A stretch of 64,000 bases of DNA from Fibrobacter succinogenes (GCA_902800345.1 CADCDO010000003.1:36186-100185); one strand, 5' to 3'; shown: positions 50,495 to 60,445, counted from the stretch's first letter. Notes: a model not told the origin generated them from the sequence alone. Made by a program: numbers and translations.

Positions 50495-52123
50495 TCAGTG
50501 CAAATCCATCAATTTTAGGAAGATTTTGTTTCTTTCGACCATTTTTTCCGACAGATCCTTAGGAACTTTATCCCAATTATCCTCAATTTTAAACGGATTA
50601 TAGCCATAATAATCGTCATCATACCCTAACAAAGACAAAATAATCAATGCATTTTTATTATCCAGTGCCTTTTTGTTGACTTTCTCATCAAAAAATTTAA
50701 GTGCTGTAGATCCACGACGTGTAAAGTCATCTTGCATCTTTTTACGCAAGCCGATTAGAGAGAGCTCATTTTCATTTTCTTTTTCGTCGAAATAATGAAA
50801 AAGCTTCTGGTCATCCATCAGCTTCTCCTTTTTTAACACCTCGTAAATATCAGGAAAAAAATACTTCGTTATATTGAAAATCACAGCTGTCTCAAAAAAC
50901 ATCGTATCACCTTTTTTTACTCCATACAATTTAAATGCCGAATTCACCTTGTCTAGAACTTGTTCTATAGCACGCACCGTTATTTTTTCCAAATCAAGCC
51001 GTAAATTCGTTTGTTGCAGTAATTTTTGTTTATAGGGATTGCCCAAAAAATCAAATTTATAATCCCTTATCTCATCGTACTTTTCCAAATTTTTTTCTAG
51101 AACCTTCTTAAAAAACTCACCCGTCAACACAGGCAAGCTGACTGAATGCGGAATATACTTTTCCGTATAACGTTCTTGTCCATATTTTTCCATAAATAAT
51201 TTATCTAAAGTTTTTTCACTGTATTGGTATATAACCTTAATAAAACGCTTCCTTGGTTCTCGTTTCGCTTCAATTTTAAGGAGGGTATCGCAAATCGCAA
51301 AAATTTTATTCAGATGTTCTATATTCGTAATCCTGTCGATATCTTCAAAATTAAGAACGATGACCTTCCCTATTTTTTGAATATCATCCACGTAATTTCT
51401 CATCTGCTCTTCGTAAGACTGACTTTCAAACAAAAAATCACCGACGCAATAGGCAAAATCATGCGAAAAGAATGATTTCACCTTGCTTATAGGATTAGAA
51501 AATACACCGTACGATTCCAGCACACGATTAATTTCGCGAATTATGCAAAATTCGACATTTTCCAGGGTCGTCGATAAAATACCGATTGTAATAAATTCCC
51601 AATTTCTTCTTTTACGTCTAAGCGCTTCTACAACCGACGACTTTCCATTACCATACGGGCTGTCGATTCCAATCACACTGTGGTTAGAAATGTATTTCAA
51701 GATAGCCTCAAAGGATTCCTTTCTTTCTGCATACAAATCGTTTGCAGTCATAAACTTTGACATTATTTCTTTTTTAAGTTTACGATCATTATTTCGTTCA
51801 TCCGTCACAAGATACATCGAAATCGCAAGGAACAAAGGGATCTCAATAAAGAATGCAACCCACCCCAAGACACTGCAAGTCACACTCGCCAAGAAACCCA
51901 AACCTATAAAGTACGAATACATCGCCCCGCGCCGTCCAAAGAAGACGATGACAAAACCAAGCACCGCAACAGCGCATAGCAGCACAAATAAATCCTGCTC
52001 GGTTTCGGCAAAAACAAGTTTACTCGCAATAATAAAAGCGACAAAGGAGAAAATCAGATAACGATGGACTATGATTTGGAACGCACGACAGCACTGCGTT
52101 AATAAGAGTTTAATTTTTTTCAT
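50495..52123 (-). CDS. KAP-family P-loop NTPase with N-terminal membrane helices
   Basis: 542 residues. Three or four hydrophobic segments (about 18-110) precede a KAP/YobI-type NTPase. Walker A is VIGIDSPYGNGKSSVVEALR near residue 150. The ATP-site region continues to IGKVIVLNFEDIDRITNIEH (Walker B near 262). IKVIYQYSEKTLDKLFMEKY follows. The family is associated with membrane signalling and phage defence. No partner gene is adjacent: upstream is a spacer, downstream the PDZ gene. AT-rich and in low-GC codons compared with its neighbours, so probably acquired. Confidence 0.8.
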   Translation of the reverse strand: MKKIKLLLTQCCRAFQIIVHRYLIFSFVAFIIASKLVFAETEQDLFVLLCAVAVLGFVIVFFGRRGAMYSYFIGLGFLASVTCSVLGWVAFFIEIPLFLAISMYLVTDERNNDRKLKKEIMSKFMTANDLYAERKESFEAILKYISNHSVIGIDSPYGNGKSSVVEALRRKRRNWEFITIGILSTTLENVEFCIIREINRVLESYGVFSNPISKVKSFFSHDFAYCVGDFLFESQSYEEQMRNYVDDIQKIGKVIVLNFEDIDRITNIEHLNKIFAICDTLLKIEAKREPRKRFIKVIYQYSEKTLDKLFMEKYGQERYTEKYIPHSVSLPVLTGEFFKKVLEKNLEKYDEIRDYKFDFLGNPYKQKLLQQTNLRLDLEKITVRAIEQVLDKVNSAFKLYGVKKGDTMFFETAVIFNITKYFFPDIYEVLKKEKLMDDQKLFHYFDEKENENELSLIGLRKKMQDDFTRRGSTALKFFDEKVNKKALDNKNALIILSLLGYDDDYYGYNPFKIEDNWDKVPKDLSEKMVERNKIFLKLMDLH

Positions 52124-52309
52124 AACCTTGTCCCTTTATTTTTCAGCAGAAAAGACGAATTTTCTGTTGGTCAAAAAATTCGGCACAACATCGTCATGCC
52201 GATTTTCTTATAAAATACATACTACAGGAGAAAACACTCTCATGAAAAAAATTTTTTTCGTTGCGCGCAACATTTTCGCTGAAAAAACGCCCAAAAATGC
52301 AGTGAGGCC

Positions 52310-54484
52310 CTATTCCTTGACGCAGCGAATGGTAAGTAGGTCATCAGCGCCTATATTATAAAGATAAATATTGTTGTCAGACAGGCCAAATGCAACAACG
52401 TCGCCTGTTTTTGAGGAATTATAAGCCCAGTACCTGGTATTTTCCGGTCCATTTTTAGTATTCGGACTTTTACTCGTTCCCAAAGGCAAGAAAGATGTTC
52501 CGTACGTGTTACATTCAGTGCTGCTACAAAGAGATCCGATTTGAGACACGAACTGTTGGCTAAAGGAGTTTTGCAAGTACATGGGACGTTGGTCATATCC
52601 TTTTTTCAACGAATTGACAACAGTCGAATCAGGCAATATCCAACCCGCAGGGCAAGCTGTTTTCGCAGCCTCCTTCGAATAGAATCGACCTGCAATTTCG
52701 CACCCTTCTTCGACAACGACACTTTGCGTAGCGTCAGACGGCACATACCTCAAGTTTTCGGCCATCCAGGTGTTGCCATTGACTTCGACGGTCCTGTAAG
52801 TTGCGCCATCGCGGTCATCTACCAAAGTTCCATACTCAACATTCGGATTAAAGTAATATTCCTTCGGGAATTCGCAGCTCCAATTTCTTGAATAACTCCA
52901 TTTGCCGTTATAGCAGATGTAATCTTCTTTTAAACCTCCTTTCCAGTCACGAACTCTCTTGTTGTCCGTATCGCAAGGAGCATCGTAAAAATCGGCCCAA
53001 GAATTCTGATAACAGACATAGGACATATTCGTATCAACGACACCTTGAACGGTTTTACCTTCCGCATCGCAAGTTCTGTCGCCAATGTCCGCTTCCCTTT
53101 GCGTTGCGGCATCCCAGCCCGTATCGCGGCAGATATAAAAGATTCTCCCCTTATAGTCCTTGGTTCCGCTATCCACTATTTTCCCGACACGGTCGCAAGG
53201 AACATTTGTCGTTGAAATTTCCATTTGATCCGCAATTTTCCACTTTGAATTTTTGCACAAATAATACTTGCTGGTGTCCGTCGGGCTTTTCACGAGCTTG
53301 GCCGATTCGCCGCAAGCGAGGTCTTGCACTTCGTAGTCCATTTTCGTAGCGACATTCCAGCCATCGGCCTTGCAGATATAGTAACGTTCGCCTACAGTCG
53401 GACTCTCGATGACCTTCCCGACTTTATCGCAAGGGACATCCTTGGTATCTTCTTCAAAACTACTCAAAAACGTCCACCCGTTCACATTGCAAAAATACAA
53501 TGTATCGCTGATGATGTTTTTTAAGCCGGCCCGCTGGACAGCACCAAACATTTTATCGTCGCAATAAGGCAGCCCTATGCATTTCCTATAGAGATTGCTG
53601 AATATGTAGGTAGGAGGCACCTCCTCGTAACCGGTCGCGGCACACCCACGTTGAGCAGCATTACTCGCCCATACACGAGCCCTTATATAAACTAAATCTG
53701 TCGTAGCTTGACCCCAACCTGGTGTTAAAGAAACATTCCATATACCGCAATATTCAGAACGGTCTAACGTTCCTTTTTCAGAAAAAGACTTGATAAAACT
53801 GGCGACAGCAACAGTGTCAAGAGAGAAAAAATAATTCAAAGCATGTTCTACGTTAGACCTCGTAAATCTGGCATTGCGTTCTTGCAGCGGATTTTCGCGG
53901 AACAACGTGTCCAATCCCAAAGCTGCAATAAGTTCTTCCTTTGCCTTTTTTTCGGCATCCGCCGCAGCGACTCCGTTTGAAACAAGTTTTGCAGTTCGTG
54001 CTTTGATAATCTGCGTATAAGGGAAAATCGCAAGAGACGAAGAATCCACTGAGAAACCAATTCCCATGCCTGTGACTCCCCCTGCAGCACCAGCACCTCC
54101 TGCAACGCCCCCGCCACATCCAAAGCTACTGGATATTTCCTCATCTAAAAAGTCGAGATAATTCGAATTGGAGGGGACTTGTTTTTCGTTGCCGCTGTTT
54201 TCGTTGCCGCTGGAAAGGACCGTTCCAGAAGAACTGGACTTGACACTTTTCCCTGAAGAAGACGATTGCACCGCGACACTCGATTTTCCGTCTTGAACAG
54301 CCGAACTGGACAAGGCTTTACTTTCGGCACTTGACAAAGGAGATTTTCCAGTCGTAGACGACAGTTCGTCAACGCTCGAAGAACTGTTTTCCAAAGCAAG
54401 AACATCATCGACCTTGGCAACGTTTTCGGAGTCCGAGCAAGCAAGCAATGTCGCAGCAGCTAGCAAAAATGCAATTTTTTTCAT
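52310..54484 (-). CDS. FISUMP lipoprotein with tandem two-Cys repeats (1)
   Basis: 724 residues. Lipobox TLLACSDSE with the lipid Cys near 16. A Ser-rich linker (about 30-105) is followed by a helical domain (about 110-260). Then come at least six modules of about 40 residues (CDKVGKVIESPTVGERYYIC, KADGW; CDRVGKIVDSGTKDYKGRIF; CDTDNKRVRDWKGGLKEDYI). Each has the form C-x(n)-G-K ... YYxC-x(n)-W. The C-terminal FISUMP domain (about 575-724) has VEYGTLVDDRDGATYRTVEV and WMAENLRYVPSD. It is surface-exposed. The next gene upstream is a paralogue with the same plan. Confidence 0.88.
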   Translation of the reverse strand: MKKIAFLLAAATLLACSDSENVAKVDDVLALENSSSSVDELSSTTGKSPLSSAESKALSSSAVQDGKSSVAVQSSSSGKSVKSSSSGTVLSSGNENSGNEKQVPSNSNYLDFLDEEISSSFGCGGGVAGGAGAAGGVTGMGIGFSVDSSSLAIFPYTQIIKARTAKLVSNGVAAADAEKKAKEELIAALGLDTLFRENPLQERNARFTRSNVEHALNYFFSLDTVAVASFIKSFSEKGTLDRSEYCGIWNVSLTPGWGQATTDLVYIRARVWASNAAQRGCAATGYEEVPPTYIFSNLYRKCIGLPYCDDKMFGAVQRAGLKNIISDTLYFCNVNGWTFLSSFEEDTKDVPCDKVGKVIESPTVGERYYICKADGWNVATKMDYEVQDLACGESAKLVKSPTDTSKYYLCKNSKWKIADQMEISTTNVPCDRVGKIVDSGTKDYKGRIFYICRDTGWDAATQREADIGDRTCDAEGKTVQGVVDTNMSYVCYQNSWADFYDAPCDTDNKRVRDWKGGLKEDYICYNGKWSYSRNWSCEFPKEYYFNPNVEYGTLVDDRDGATYRTVEVNGNTWMAENLRYVPSDATQSVVVEEGCEIAGRFYSKEAAKTACPAGWILPDSTVVNSLKKGYDQRPMYLQNSFSQQFVSQIGSLCSSTECNTYGTSFLPLGTSKSPNTKNGPENTRYWAYNSSKTGDVVAFGLSDNNIYLYNIGADDLLTIRCVKE

Positions 54485-54499
54485 TTTTTCCTCCTTAAT

Positions 54500-56644
54500 T
54501 TATTCCTTGATGCAGCGAATCGGCACGTAAGTTGTATAGTCGTATTCCTTACCTGCGTACATTTCTCTAAGATCTTCGCCCCACCAAAAATCAACATCAA
54601 TCCCATTAATGTAGGCGATACGACGTTTCTTTTCTTGAGTCGGGCTCATCCACATAAGATAGGATCCTCCTTGCCCACCATATAAACTAAAGTCAGGTTG
54701 GTTCCTGATTCTTCCTGTCGGAATAAAACTCAAGCCGTGAGGGTCATTCGTTCCTCTAGAATAAAGCAGCGAAAATAAATTTCCAACATCCAATGGCGAA
54801 CCTCTAAAATCTTCAATATCGCTAGAATCAGGGAGCCGCCACCCTTCGGGGCAAACCGTTGCGGCGGCGTACAAATCGTAGAAACGACCCAAATTTTTAC
54901 AGCTGTCTTGGAGACAAGTTGTCGATTGAGGATTGTCCGTCAAGAATGTTCCCTCGTACTTCATGTTTTCGGCCATCCAAGTTTTGCCTTTAAAAACAGT
55001 CGTACGGTAAATGCGATGGTCGCGTGGGTCTTCGAAACTTCCGTAATCAAAATCGGGATTGAAATAATATTCAGTGGGGAAATCCGTGTGCCATTCGCCT
55101 GCGCGCCGCCATGTTTTGTTATAACAAATGTATCGATCGAAGCCTGGGTTAACATTTTCATTTTTAACGGTGACACGCATATTGTCGGTATCGCAAGGCA
55201 TATTGAAAAACTCGGTCCACATTCCGTCATGGCAAACGTAGTACAAGTTCGAATCCGACGGACTTTGGTACGTCTTGCCCTCGCTGTCGCATTCGTCGTT
55301 CAATGTTTCAAAATCTATTTGCTGGGCGTAATCCCAGCCGCGGTCAGCAAAACAAGGAGCTTCTTGATGACCATTATGGGTTCTGCAAAACGCCGTCGTT
55401 CGGCAAACGTAGGTGACATTTGGTCTATTCGGGCTTTTGTAAAGTTTACCATGTTCATCGCAGGGAACGTCAAAAGTTTCTGCATCGATGGTCATCGCCT
55501 TATGCCATCCCGAATCTAAGCTGCAAACGAACGAAGTATCGGGACGTTTAGAATAAAATACGTATTTACCTTCTTTGTCACATGGATTTCCATCTGTTGC
55601 AAGTTCCATCTCATTCGGCGTATTCCAGCCATCATCCCTGCAAACGAACGGGACCGTACCCAAATACGCATAAATATGCTTTACCTCGACGACGGTCCCG
55701 CGATTGGACTGGTCGCAAATAGGAAGGTTCATGCACTTGCGTCTTGTCTCATTGACCAATTCTAGCGGGATGGGGCGTGGTATGCCTCCAGCGCATCCTT
55801 TCGATTCGAAAGCACTGTTGTCGTATAAAGTGTAACGGGGATAGGTGTTAAAAATATTGGGATAATATCTTCCGTTTTTTCTTTCACTTTTGTAGTTGTC
55901 CAAATCCTCAAAATTGCAGTAATGCTCGAATAAAAGCGTGCCATTCTCTGCAAAATAATCGTTCACGCCCTTATAAAAATCGCTTTGCGTCGTGCCGCCA
56001 AAAATATAGTCAAGAGCTCGACTGACGGTGACCTTTGTGACACCTGATTTTTTATTGATAACGGAATCGATTCCCAAGGCCTCGAACAGTTCCGTTTGTG
56101 CGATGCATTCAGCCTGCTGCTTTGGTGCAATTCCCGATTCGGAAAGTTTTTGGATACGCTTTTCGAGAATCGTGTCGAGCGCAACCATGTGCGCGGGAGG
56201 ATTGCGTGCAAGGAGAGTATCGTAATAGGAGGCGTAATCACTCGCCCCAATTCTGCTAACGCCTGAACCTTTGACAAAGGAGGCAACACCGCAGCCGGCT
56301 CCGCCGCCCTTATCCCAAGAATAGTCTTCGCTGGAAGCAATAGAATCTAGACCGTCTGTGAGAATCATAGACGCGCAAATTTTTATGGGCGTTATGGCTG
56401 CGGACGAGGATATGGACGAGGACAATTCGCTTACGCTAATTGATGAGCTTGATAAAAGTACGCTTTCCGTAGCCGACGACAGATCGGTCGAATTCGACAG
56501 TTCGGCAAAACTCGACGAACTCTCTACCGCGAGAACATCACTGGAACTACCTAAATCGCCGAAATCATCAAAATCGGCAATATTTTCTGATTCCGAGCAG
56601 GCAACCAACGAAACCAGCAAGAACAAAAATGCAAATTTTTTCAT
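54500..56644 (-). CDS. FISUMP lipoprotein with tandem two-Cys repeats (2)
   Basis: About 714 residues, paralogue of the next gene and 15 bp upstream of it. Lipobox VSLVACSESE; Ser-rich linker about 30-90; helical domain (ESGIAPKQQAECIAQTELFE, LDYIFGGTTQSDFYKGVNDY). The two-Cys repeats follow (CDKEGKYVFYSKRPDTSFVC; CDEHGKLYKSPNRPNVTYVC; CDSEGKTYQSPSDSNLYYVC). The C-terminal FISUMP has WMAENMKYEGTFLTD. ATG 56644 follows GGGGGAG at 6 bp. The two proteins share architecture, but their linkers and helical domains have diverged strongly. Confidence 0.88.
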   Translation of the reverse strand: MKKFAFLFLLVSLVACSESENIADFDDFGDLGSSSDVLAVESSSSFAELSNSTDLSSATESVLLSSSSISVSELSSSISSSAAITPIKICASMILTDGLDSIASSEDYSWDKGGGAGCGVASFVKGSGVSRIGASDYASYYDTLLARNPPAHMVALDTILEKRIQKLSESGIAPKQQAECIAQTELFEALGIDSVINKKSGVTKVTVSRALDYIFGGTTQSDFYKGVNDYFAENGTLLFEHYCNFEDLDNYKSERKNGRYYPNIFNTYPRYTLYDNSAFESKGCAGGIPRPIPLELVNETRRKCMNLPICDQSNRGTVVEVKHIYAYLGTVPFVCRDDGWNTPNEMELATDGNPCDKEGKYVFYSKRPDTSFVCSLDSGWHKAMTIDAETFDVPCDEHGKLYKSPNRPNVTYVCRTTAFCRTHNGHQEAPCFADRGWDYAQQIDFETLNDECDSEGKTYQSPSDSNLYYVCHDGMWTEFFNMPCDTDNMRVTVKNENVNPGFDRYICYNKTWRRAGEWHTDFPTEYYFNPDFDYGSFEDPRDHRIYRTTVFKGKTWMAENMKYEGTFLTDNPQSTTCLQDSCKNLGRFYDLYAAATVCPEGWRLPDSSDIEDFRGSPLDVGNLFSLLYSRGTNDPHGLSFIPTGRIRNQPDFSLYGGQGGSYLMWMSPTQEKKRRIAYINGIDVDFWWGEDLREMYAGKEYDYTTYVPIRCIKE

Positions 56645-56844
56645 CAAATCTCCCCCAAACTCCCGAAACCACCACTAGTTTAAAAATATACACAAATTAT
56701 ATAAATGTTCCACAAAAAAACGACGCCTCCAGAATAAGCGTTGAGAACGGCTCATTTTTCGCAAAATTGGCGGAAAACGTCAAAAATATTGAAAAGTGTA
56801 AAAATTCCGACCACTTATTCTAACCATGGTTCTATGTTTCAACC
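56645..56844. other. Spacer upstream of the FISUMP pair
   Basis: About 200 bp, AT-rich, no gene. It presumably holds the promoter of the FISUMP operon, but no convincing -35/-10 pair was located. Confidence 0.4.
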
Positions 56845-57954
56845 TTATTGTTTTCTAAAAATAGGCCTCAAATGACACGCATCAAATTTATACCTCAAGC
56901 CCAACACCAAGATTTCCTCGCTACTTCGACCTTTACAATTTGTAATGGTTGTATGCCATTTATCACCACACAATGTAGATGTTCCATATTTTATTTGAAA
57001 ACATGGACAATCTTCAGAAGAAGTTTGCCCCACATCTATATGAAGATAGATCACATTACCAGTAACGGTACTCGTCAGTTTATACGCACATTTACTCTGC
57101 TTTTCATCTAACCATATAAACTCTATATGACATATAGATAGTATAAAGGCAAATTCCCTTTGTGTTGGTATTCTCCACTCTCCTTTCCAGTTTTGTCGTA
57201 TAATATCCTCCTCTAACAAAATGACAGATTCTTTTCCTTTCTTTTTATATTTCACATTACCTTGTGACTCAGAATTAATTAACTGACATAACTGTCCTTT
57301 ATCATTTATCCAAAATAAAGGACCCGCAGACAATGTAGAATCGGAGAGAAAATCCTTTTCTGCCACCATAAATCCATATCCCATGTCTACATATTCATGT
57401 CCCATATAAGGTTGATGTTCAACTTTTTCTGGATATCCAACCCCTCGAACTAAAAAGGTTGAATCTCTTGGCAGTTTTCCAACACCATATTCGTATGACA
57501 CTTCGCCTCCGAACATAAAGACACGAATAAGATTCTCATCATTTTCAACTCCAGCAGTGGCATACCTGATAGTTTTAGGGTTTCCGTCTGAAGGCAAAAA
57601 TAACTGATTTCCATTTACTCGACTGATAAAAAGCACTCCATTGGGAAATGCCTTCAACTCACAAGTCTGCTTTAACTCAAAGAAATCAAGTATCGTAGGA
57701 ATATGCCATCTTAATCCATACTTTTTCGTCACAGCATCATCTTCATATTCCAGATGACGACGGCCATCTTTATGATACTTACTATATTCTCCATTAGCGA
57801 GAGTGAACTTGTAAGGGACATTGGAGACTGATTCGGTCTCTCCGAACCTATAATAATCTCCAACATCATTTGATTCCTCTGCACCTAAATTACTTGTCGT
57901 CCAAAGTTTGCCGCTTGACAAACCAAGGTCTACATATTGTGGTTCATTATCCAT
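56845..57954 (-). CDS. FISUMP/DUF1566-like protein without signal peptide
   Basis: 369 residues with two related halves. The first starts YVDLGLSSGKLWTTSNLGAE and contains DVGDYYRFGETESVSNVPYK; the second EYVDMGYGFMVAEKDF. A closing GLRYKFDACHLRPIFRKQ resembles the xxVRPV end of DUF1566-type proteins. This start is common in Bacteroides and Prevotella surface proteins rather than in the FISUMP genes next door. No signal peptide or lipobox, so cytosolic or part of a delivery system. GGAG lies before the ATG; the next gene upstream ends 1 bp before it. Confidence 0.6.
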   Translation of the reverse strand: MDNEPQYVDLGLSSGKLWTTSNLGAEESNDVGDYYRFGETESVSNVPYKFTLANGEYSKYHKDGRRHLEYEDDAVTKKYGLRWHIPTILDFFELKQTCELKAFPNGVLFISRVNGNQLFLPSDGNPKTIRYATAGVENDENLIRVFMFGGEVSYEYGVGKLPRDSTFLVRGVGYPEKVEHQPYMGHEYVDMGYGFMVAEKDFLSDSTLSAGPLFWINDKGQLCQLINSESQGNVKYKKKGKESVILLEEDIIRQNWKGEWRIPTQREFAFILSICHIEFIWLDEKQSKCAYKLTSTVTGNVIYLHIDVGQTSSEDCPCFQIKYGTSTLCGDKWHTTITNCKGRSSEEILVLGLRYKFDACHLRPIFRKQ

Positions 57955-57955
57955 G

Positions 57956-58561
57956 TCAACTCCAAACTTTCAGAGAATCATACAAGATATCCTCTCCTTC
58001 AAAATCTTCAATTGGATAATATAACACCAAAGAAAATTGGGGATAATGTCGATACCCATATCTCACATAGTTATCTAACATTATTGGAGAATCTTTTTTT
58101 TTGCAGATTTCGCGTAAATCACTGAAAGTGAATCTCTCAGGTAGTTCCTTCCTATAAGAGTCGAACAATTTTGTCATATCATCAATCGTATATCCTTCAG
58201 GCAAATGATATGTATATTCTTTCATACTATAAACTTTTTTTTCTATAGACATGAAATTCTGATATTCAGATTGGTTTTGTTCGATAATCTTATTCAATCT
58301 TATCTTATCCTTTTCCGTTATTTGATCCAAACAACAGTCATCAAACTTAACCCTATTCCTTTTATAAATAGTTCCATCATTTTTGGCAAAAATCTTATAT
58401 TGCCCTATACGGTACTCTACGTCACCAACAACACTGTCTTCTGGGACTTCATCATAAGGGGCATATCGTTTTGTGAATATATGCATTAATATTCCAAAGC
58501 AATCACCATTACAATAGACCCAATCACCCACCTTAGCAGGCTTAAATTTATTATTTCCCAC
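57956..58561 (-). CDS. Hypothetical protein coupled to the FISUMP-like gene
   Basis: 201 residues; the family is not recognised. It starts at GTG 58561 after GAGAGGA. The N-terminal third reads VGDWVYCNGDCFGILMHIFT then VEYRIGQYKIFAKNDGTIYK, an SH3-like beta pattern; the rest is helical (MTKLFDSYRKELPERFTFSD). Its stop lies 1 bp before the next start, so the pair is coupled and very AT-rich, like a transferred two-gene unit. An immunity or accessory role is possible but unsupported. Confidence 0.5.
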   Translation of the reverse strand: MGNNKFKPAKVGDWVYCNGDCFGILMHIFTKRYAPYDEVPEDSVVGDVEYRIGQYKIFAKNDGTIYKRNRVKFDDCCLDQITEKDKIRLNKIIEQNQSEYQNFMSIEKKVYSMKEYTYHLPEGYTIDDMTKLFDSYRKELPERFTFSDLREICKKKDSPIMLDNYVRYGYRHYPQFSLVLYYPIEDFEGEDILYDSLKVWS

Positions 58562-58810
58562 GCTATCCTCTCAATGATATTTAATATGCTTTCCTTCCCT
58601 CAAAAACTTAACATTTTAAAGTGGTCGTTTTTTTCTGAATGGAAAAACCGGTTTCTTAATTGAAGGCCACCTCTAAAAATACATCTTTTTCCTGAAGATG
58701 GGAGCATTTGTCGTTTTCAGACGTGAAATTATCGCATTTCAGGCATTTCGCCTTCTTTGTTCCGGGCCTTTCGGCCCGGTTTTCGCCCCGGAGGGCGCCC
58801 GCGACGCGGG
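58562..58810. other. Spacer with palindromes before the IS5 remnant
   Basis: No gene. CCGGGCCTTTCGGCCCGG near 58764 is a strong GC-rich hairpin, followed by CGCCCGCGACGCGGGC. These may be the remains of an IS end or a terminator. Confidence 0.5.
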
Positions 58811-59014
58811 CTAGGCCCATTTCGGGCGTGAAATCGCCACCATCCTGAACATGTTGTACGTAAGGAAAGAGGCGAGTATCTTCGCCTTCGCCTTGAGCAG
58901 GATGGAGTCGAACTTGTTCCAGTCCACGATCTCGTCGAGGACCTCGAGCGGGTCGCCTATCTTTGAAATCTGTTCAAGTCTGTCGTTCAGGTCGAAAAAG
59001 CTGAGCTGGTCCAT
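58811..59014 (-). pseudogene. IS5-family transposase, ends fused by internal deletion
   Basis: 67 residues: MDQLSFFDLNDRLEQISKIG and DPLEVLDEIVDWNKF are the N-terminus of IS5-type transposases. From about residue 46, ILASFLTYNMFRMVAISRPKW is the usual C-terminus. The catalytic DDE domain is missing and the fusion is in frame. Confidence 0.75.
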
Positions 59015-59115
59015 AAAAAAATCGTTTTGTTACGAGGCTAAATATAGTAAATATTAATTTATTTGTAAATTGTAAATTTTAACTAAATTTTAGAGGTTGC
59101 CTGAACTTTGTCCTC

Positions 59116-59290
59116 TTATGCGACCAATTTCAGGATCACATGATTAAAATATACCTCCGAGGGGGTGTGGTTGTCTAGGGATGAGAGCCTGCGACGGTCG
59201 TTATACCTGTCGATGAACGCATTGATTCCCCGGAAACACCTCTACGTAGGCTTCCTCAATGTCCTTCTCTAGTTTTTCTTGAGTTGTACT
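59116..59290 (-). pseudogene. IS3-type transposase C-terminal remnant
   Basis: On the minus strand, NAFIDRYNDRRRLSSLDNHT then PSEVYFNHV is the C-terminal end of an IS3-type integrase core. A frameshift separates it from EEAYVEVF just upstream. The remainder is absent. Confidence 0.65.
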
Positions 59291-59317
59291 AAAAAATTCC
59301 GACCGACTCAGACGTCG

Positions 59318-60436
59318 CTATTCCATTTCGATTAGTTCACGGGATTCTTCTGCGGAGGGGCGGTCATCCTCATAGTCCTTGAGTGTCTTGTCGCCCGGGA
59401 CAATGACAAGACCGAGCGTCACAGGTTCGCCCTTCAAGTTGATGTACGCTTCGAGATAAAGCGTCGTCGAAAGGCGAATGAGGCGGAGATCCATCATGGT
59501 GCCGCCCTTGTGAATGCTCATCGGGCCGCGATTGAAGAACAGGAACTTCTTGTTGATGTACTCGAAGCGGTCTTTTTCGTAATTGATGGACCATTCGGTA
59601 TCGCCGTCGTTTTCTTGGCGGTACGTGCAGCGGTCCTTGTCGATATCGCATTCAAAGCTTGCGCTTTCCTGATAGCGTTTGTTCCATTCGCGGCTGAAGG
59701 CGCAGGACTGAACTCGGGAGCCACCATTACGCTGCTTATTCAGCTGGTCGTTGATGACAACGTAGTCCATCTTCATGTTCTTGACTTGGTTATAGACGTT
59801 CATGAGGATGATGTAAGCTTCGATATCTTTCGGGCACTTGCCGGTGAGATTCACATCTTCGTGGGCTTTCAAGAGCGTTTGTTGCAAATCGATGTCGATG
59901 GCGTCCGGGATTTCGCTTTTCTTGATTTTGTCAAGAGTTTCCTTGGGCGGGACATAGACAACCTTGTCGCCTTTCTTGATGGCGTAACCAAGCTGATCGC
60001 GGACGTAGTCCAAGCACTGCTGCACATGGACGTGAACCGTATTCGAACCGCCGGAGACGAAGTCCGCACCTATGCGCACGTTCCATTCGTCGGCAGAACT
60101 CTTAACGTTCTTGTCGAGTTCGCAGAACTGGTCTTCTCGCGTACCGTCAACAAAGACCATGTTCACGTGGAGTTTCGTCACGAGGGATTCTTCCTTGTTG
60201 AGGGCGCTTCCCATGCTCCAGAATTTCGGGTTCAGGCGGAGGACTTCGGCAAAAGCCTTGTCGCCATCGAACGCAGGCAACAGGGAATCATTGCGGGCGT
60301 TCTTCTCCTGCAACAGTTCGGAATAGGACGTTTTGACGTCCATGTTGTTAAACGCATTTCGAGCGGCCGCCGAAAAAGCGGTTGTCGCAAACATCGAACA
60401 CGCCAAAATTACAGATAAGCGCAGCATTGAAAACAT
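59318..60436 (-). CDS. Secreted protein of unknown function
   Basis: 372 residues with a signal peptide (MLRLSVILACSMFATTAFSA) and no lipobox. The body is mixed alpha/beta, with LHVNMVFVDGTREDQFCELD, VHVHVQQCLDYVRDQLGYAI and CSFSREWNKRYQ-like CAFSREWNKRYQES. The C-terminal part (INLKGEPVTLGLVIVPGDKT) is beta-rich. Five or so cysteines suggest disulfides. Family not recognised. It starts 9 bp after the metal permease stop, so it may be its periplasmic partner, but it does not resemble ZnuA-type binding proteins. GGAGAGGG precedes ATG 60436. Confidence 0.6.
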   Translation of the reverse strand: MFSMLRLSVILACSMFATTAFSAAARNAFNNMDVKTSYSELLQEKNARNDSLLPAFDGDKAFAEVLRLNPKFWSMGSALNKEESLVTKLHVNMVFVDGTREDQFCELDKNVKSSADEWNVRIGADFVSGGSNTVHVHVQQCLDYVRDQLGYAIKKGDKVVYVPPKETLDKIKKSEIPDAIDIDLQQTLLKAHEDVNLTGKCPKDIEAYIILMNVYNQVKNMKMDYVVINDQLNKQRNGGSRVQSCAFSREWNKRYQESASFECDIDKDRCTYRQENDGDTEWSINYEKDRFEYINKKFLFFNRGPMSIHKGGTMMDLRLIRLSTTLYLEAYINLKGEPVTLGLVIVPGDKTLKDYEDDRPSAEESRELIEME

Positions 60437-60445
60437 TTCCCTCTC

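Noticed and set aside
52242..52361. 39-residue plus-strand gene starting MKKIFFVARN
   Set aside because: AGGAG lies upstream, but most of it runs into the 3' end of the FISUMP gene on the other strand and it has no recognisable feature.
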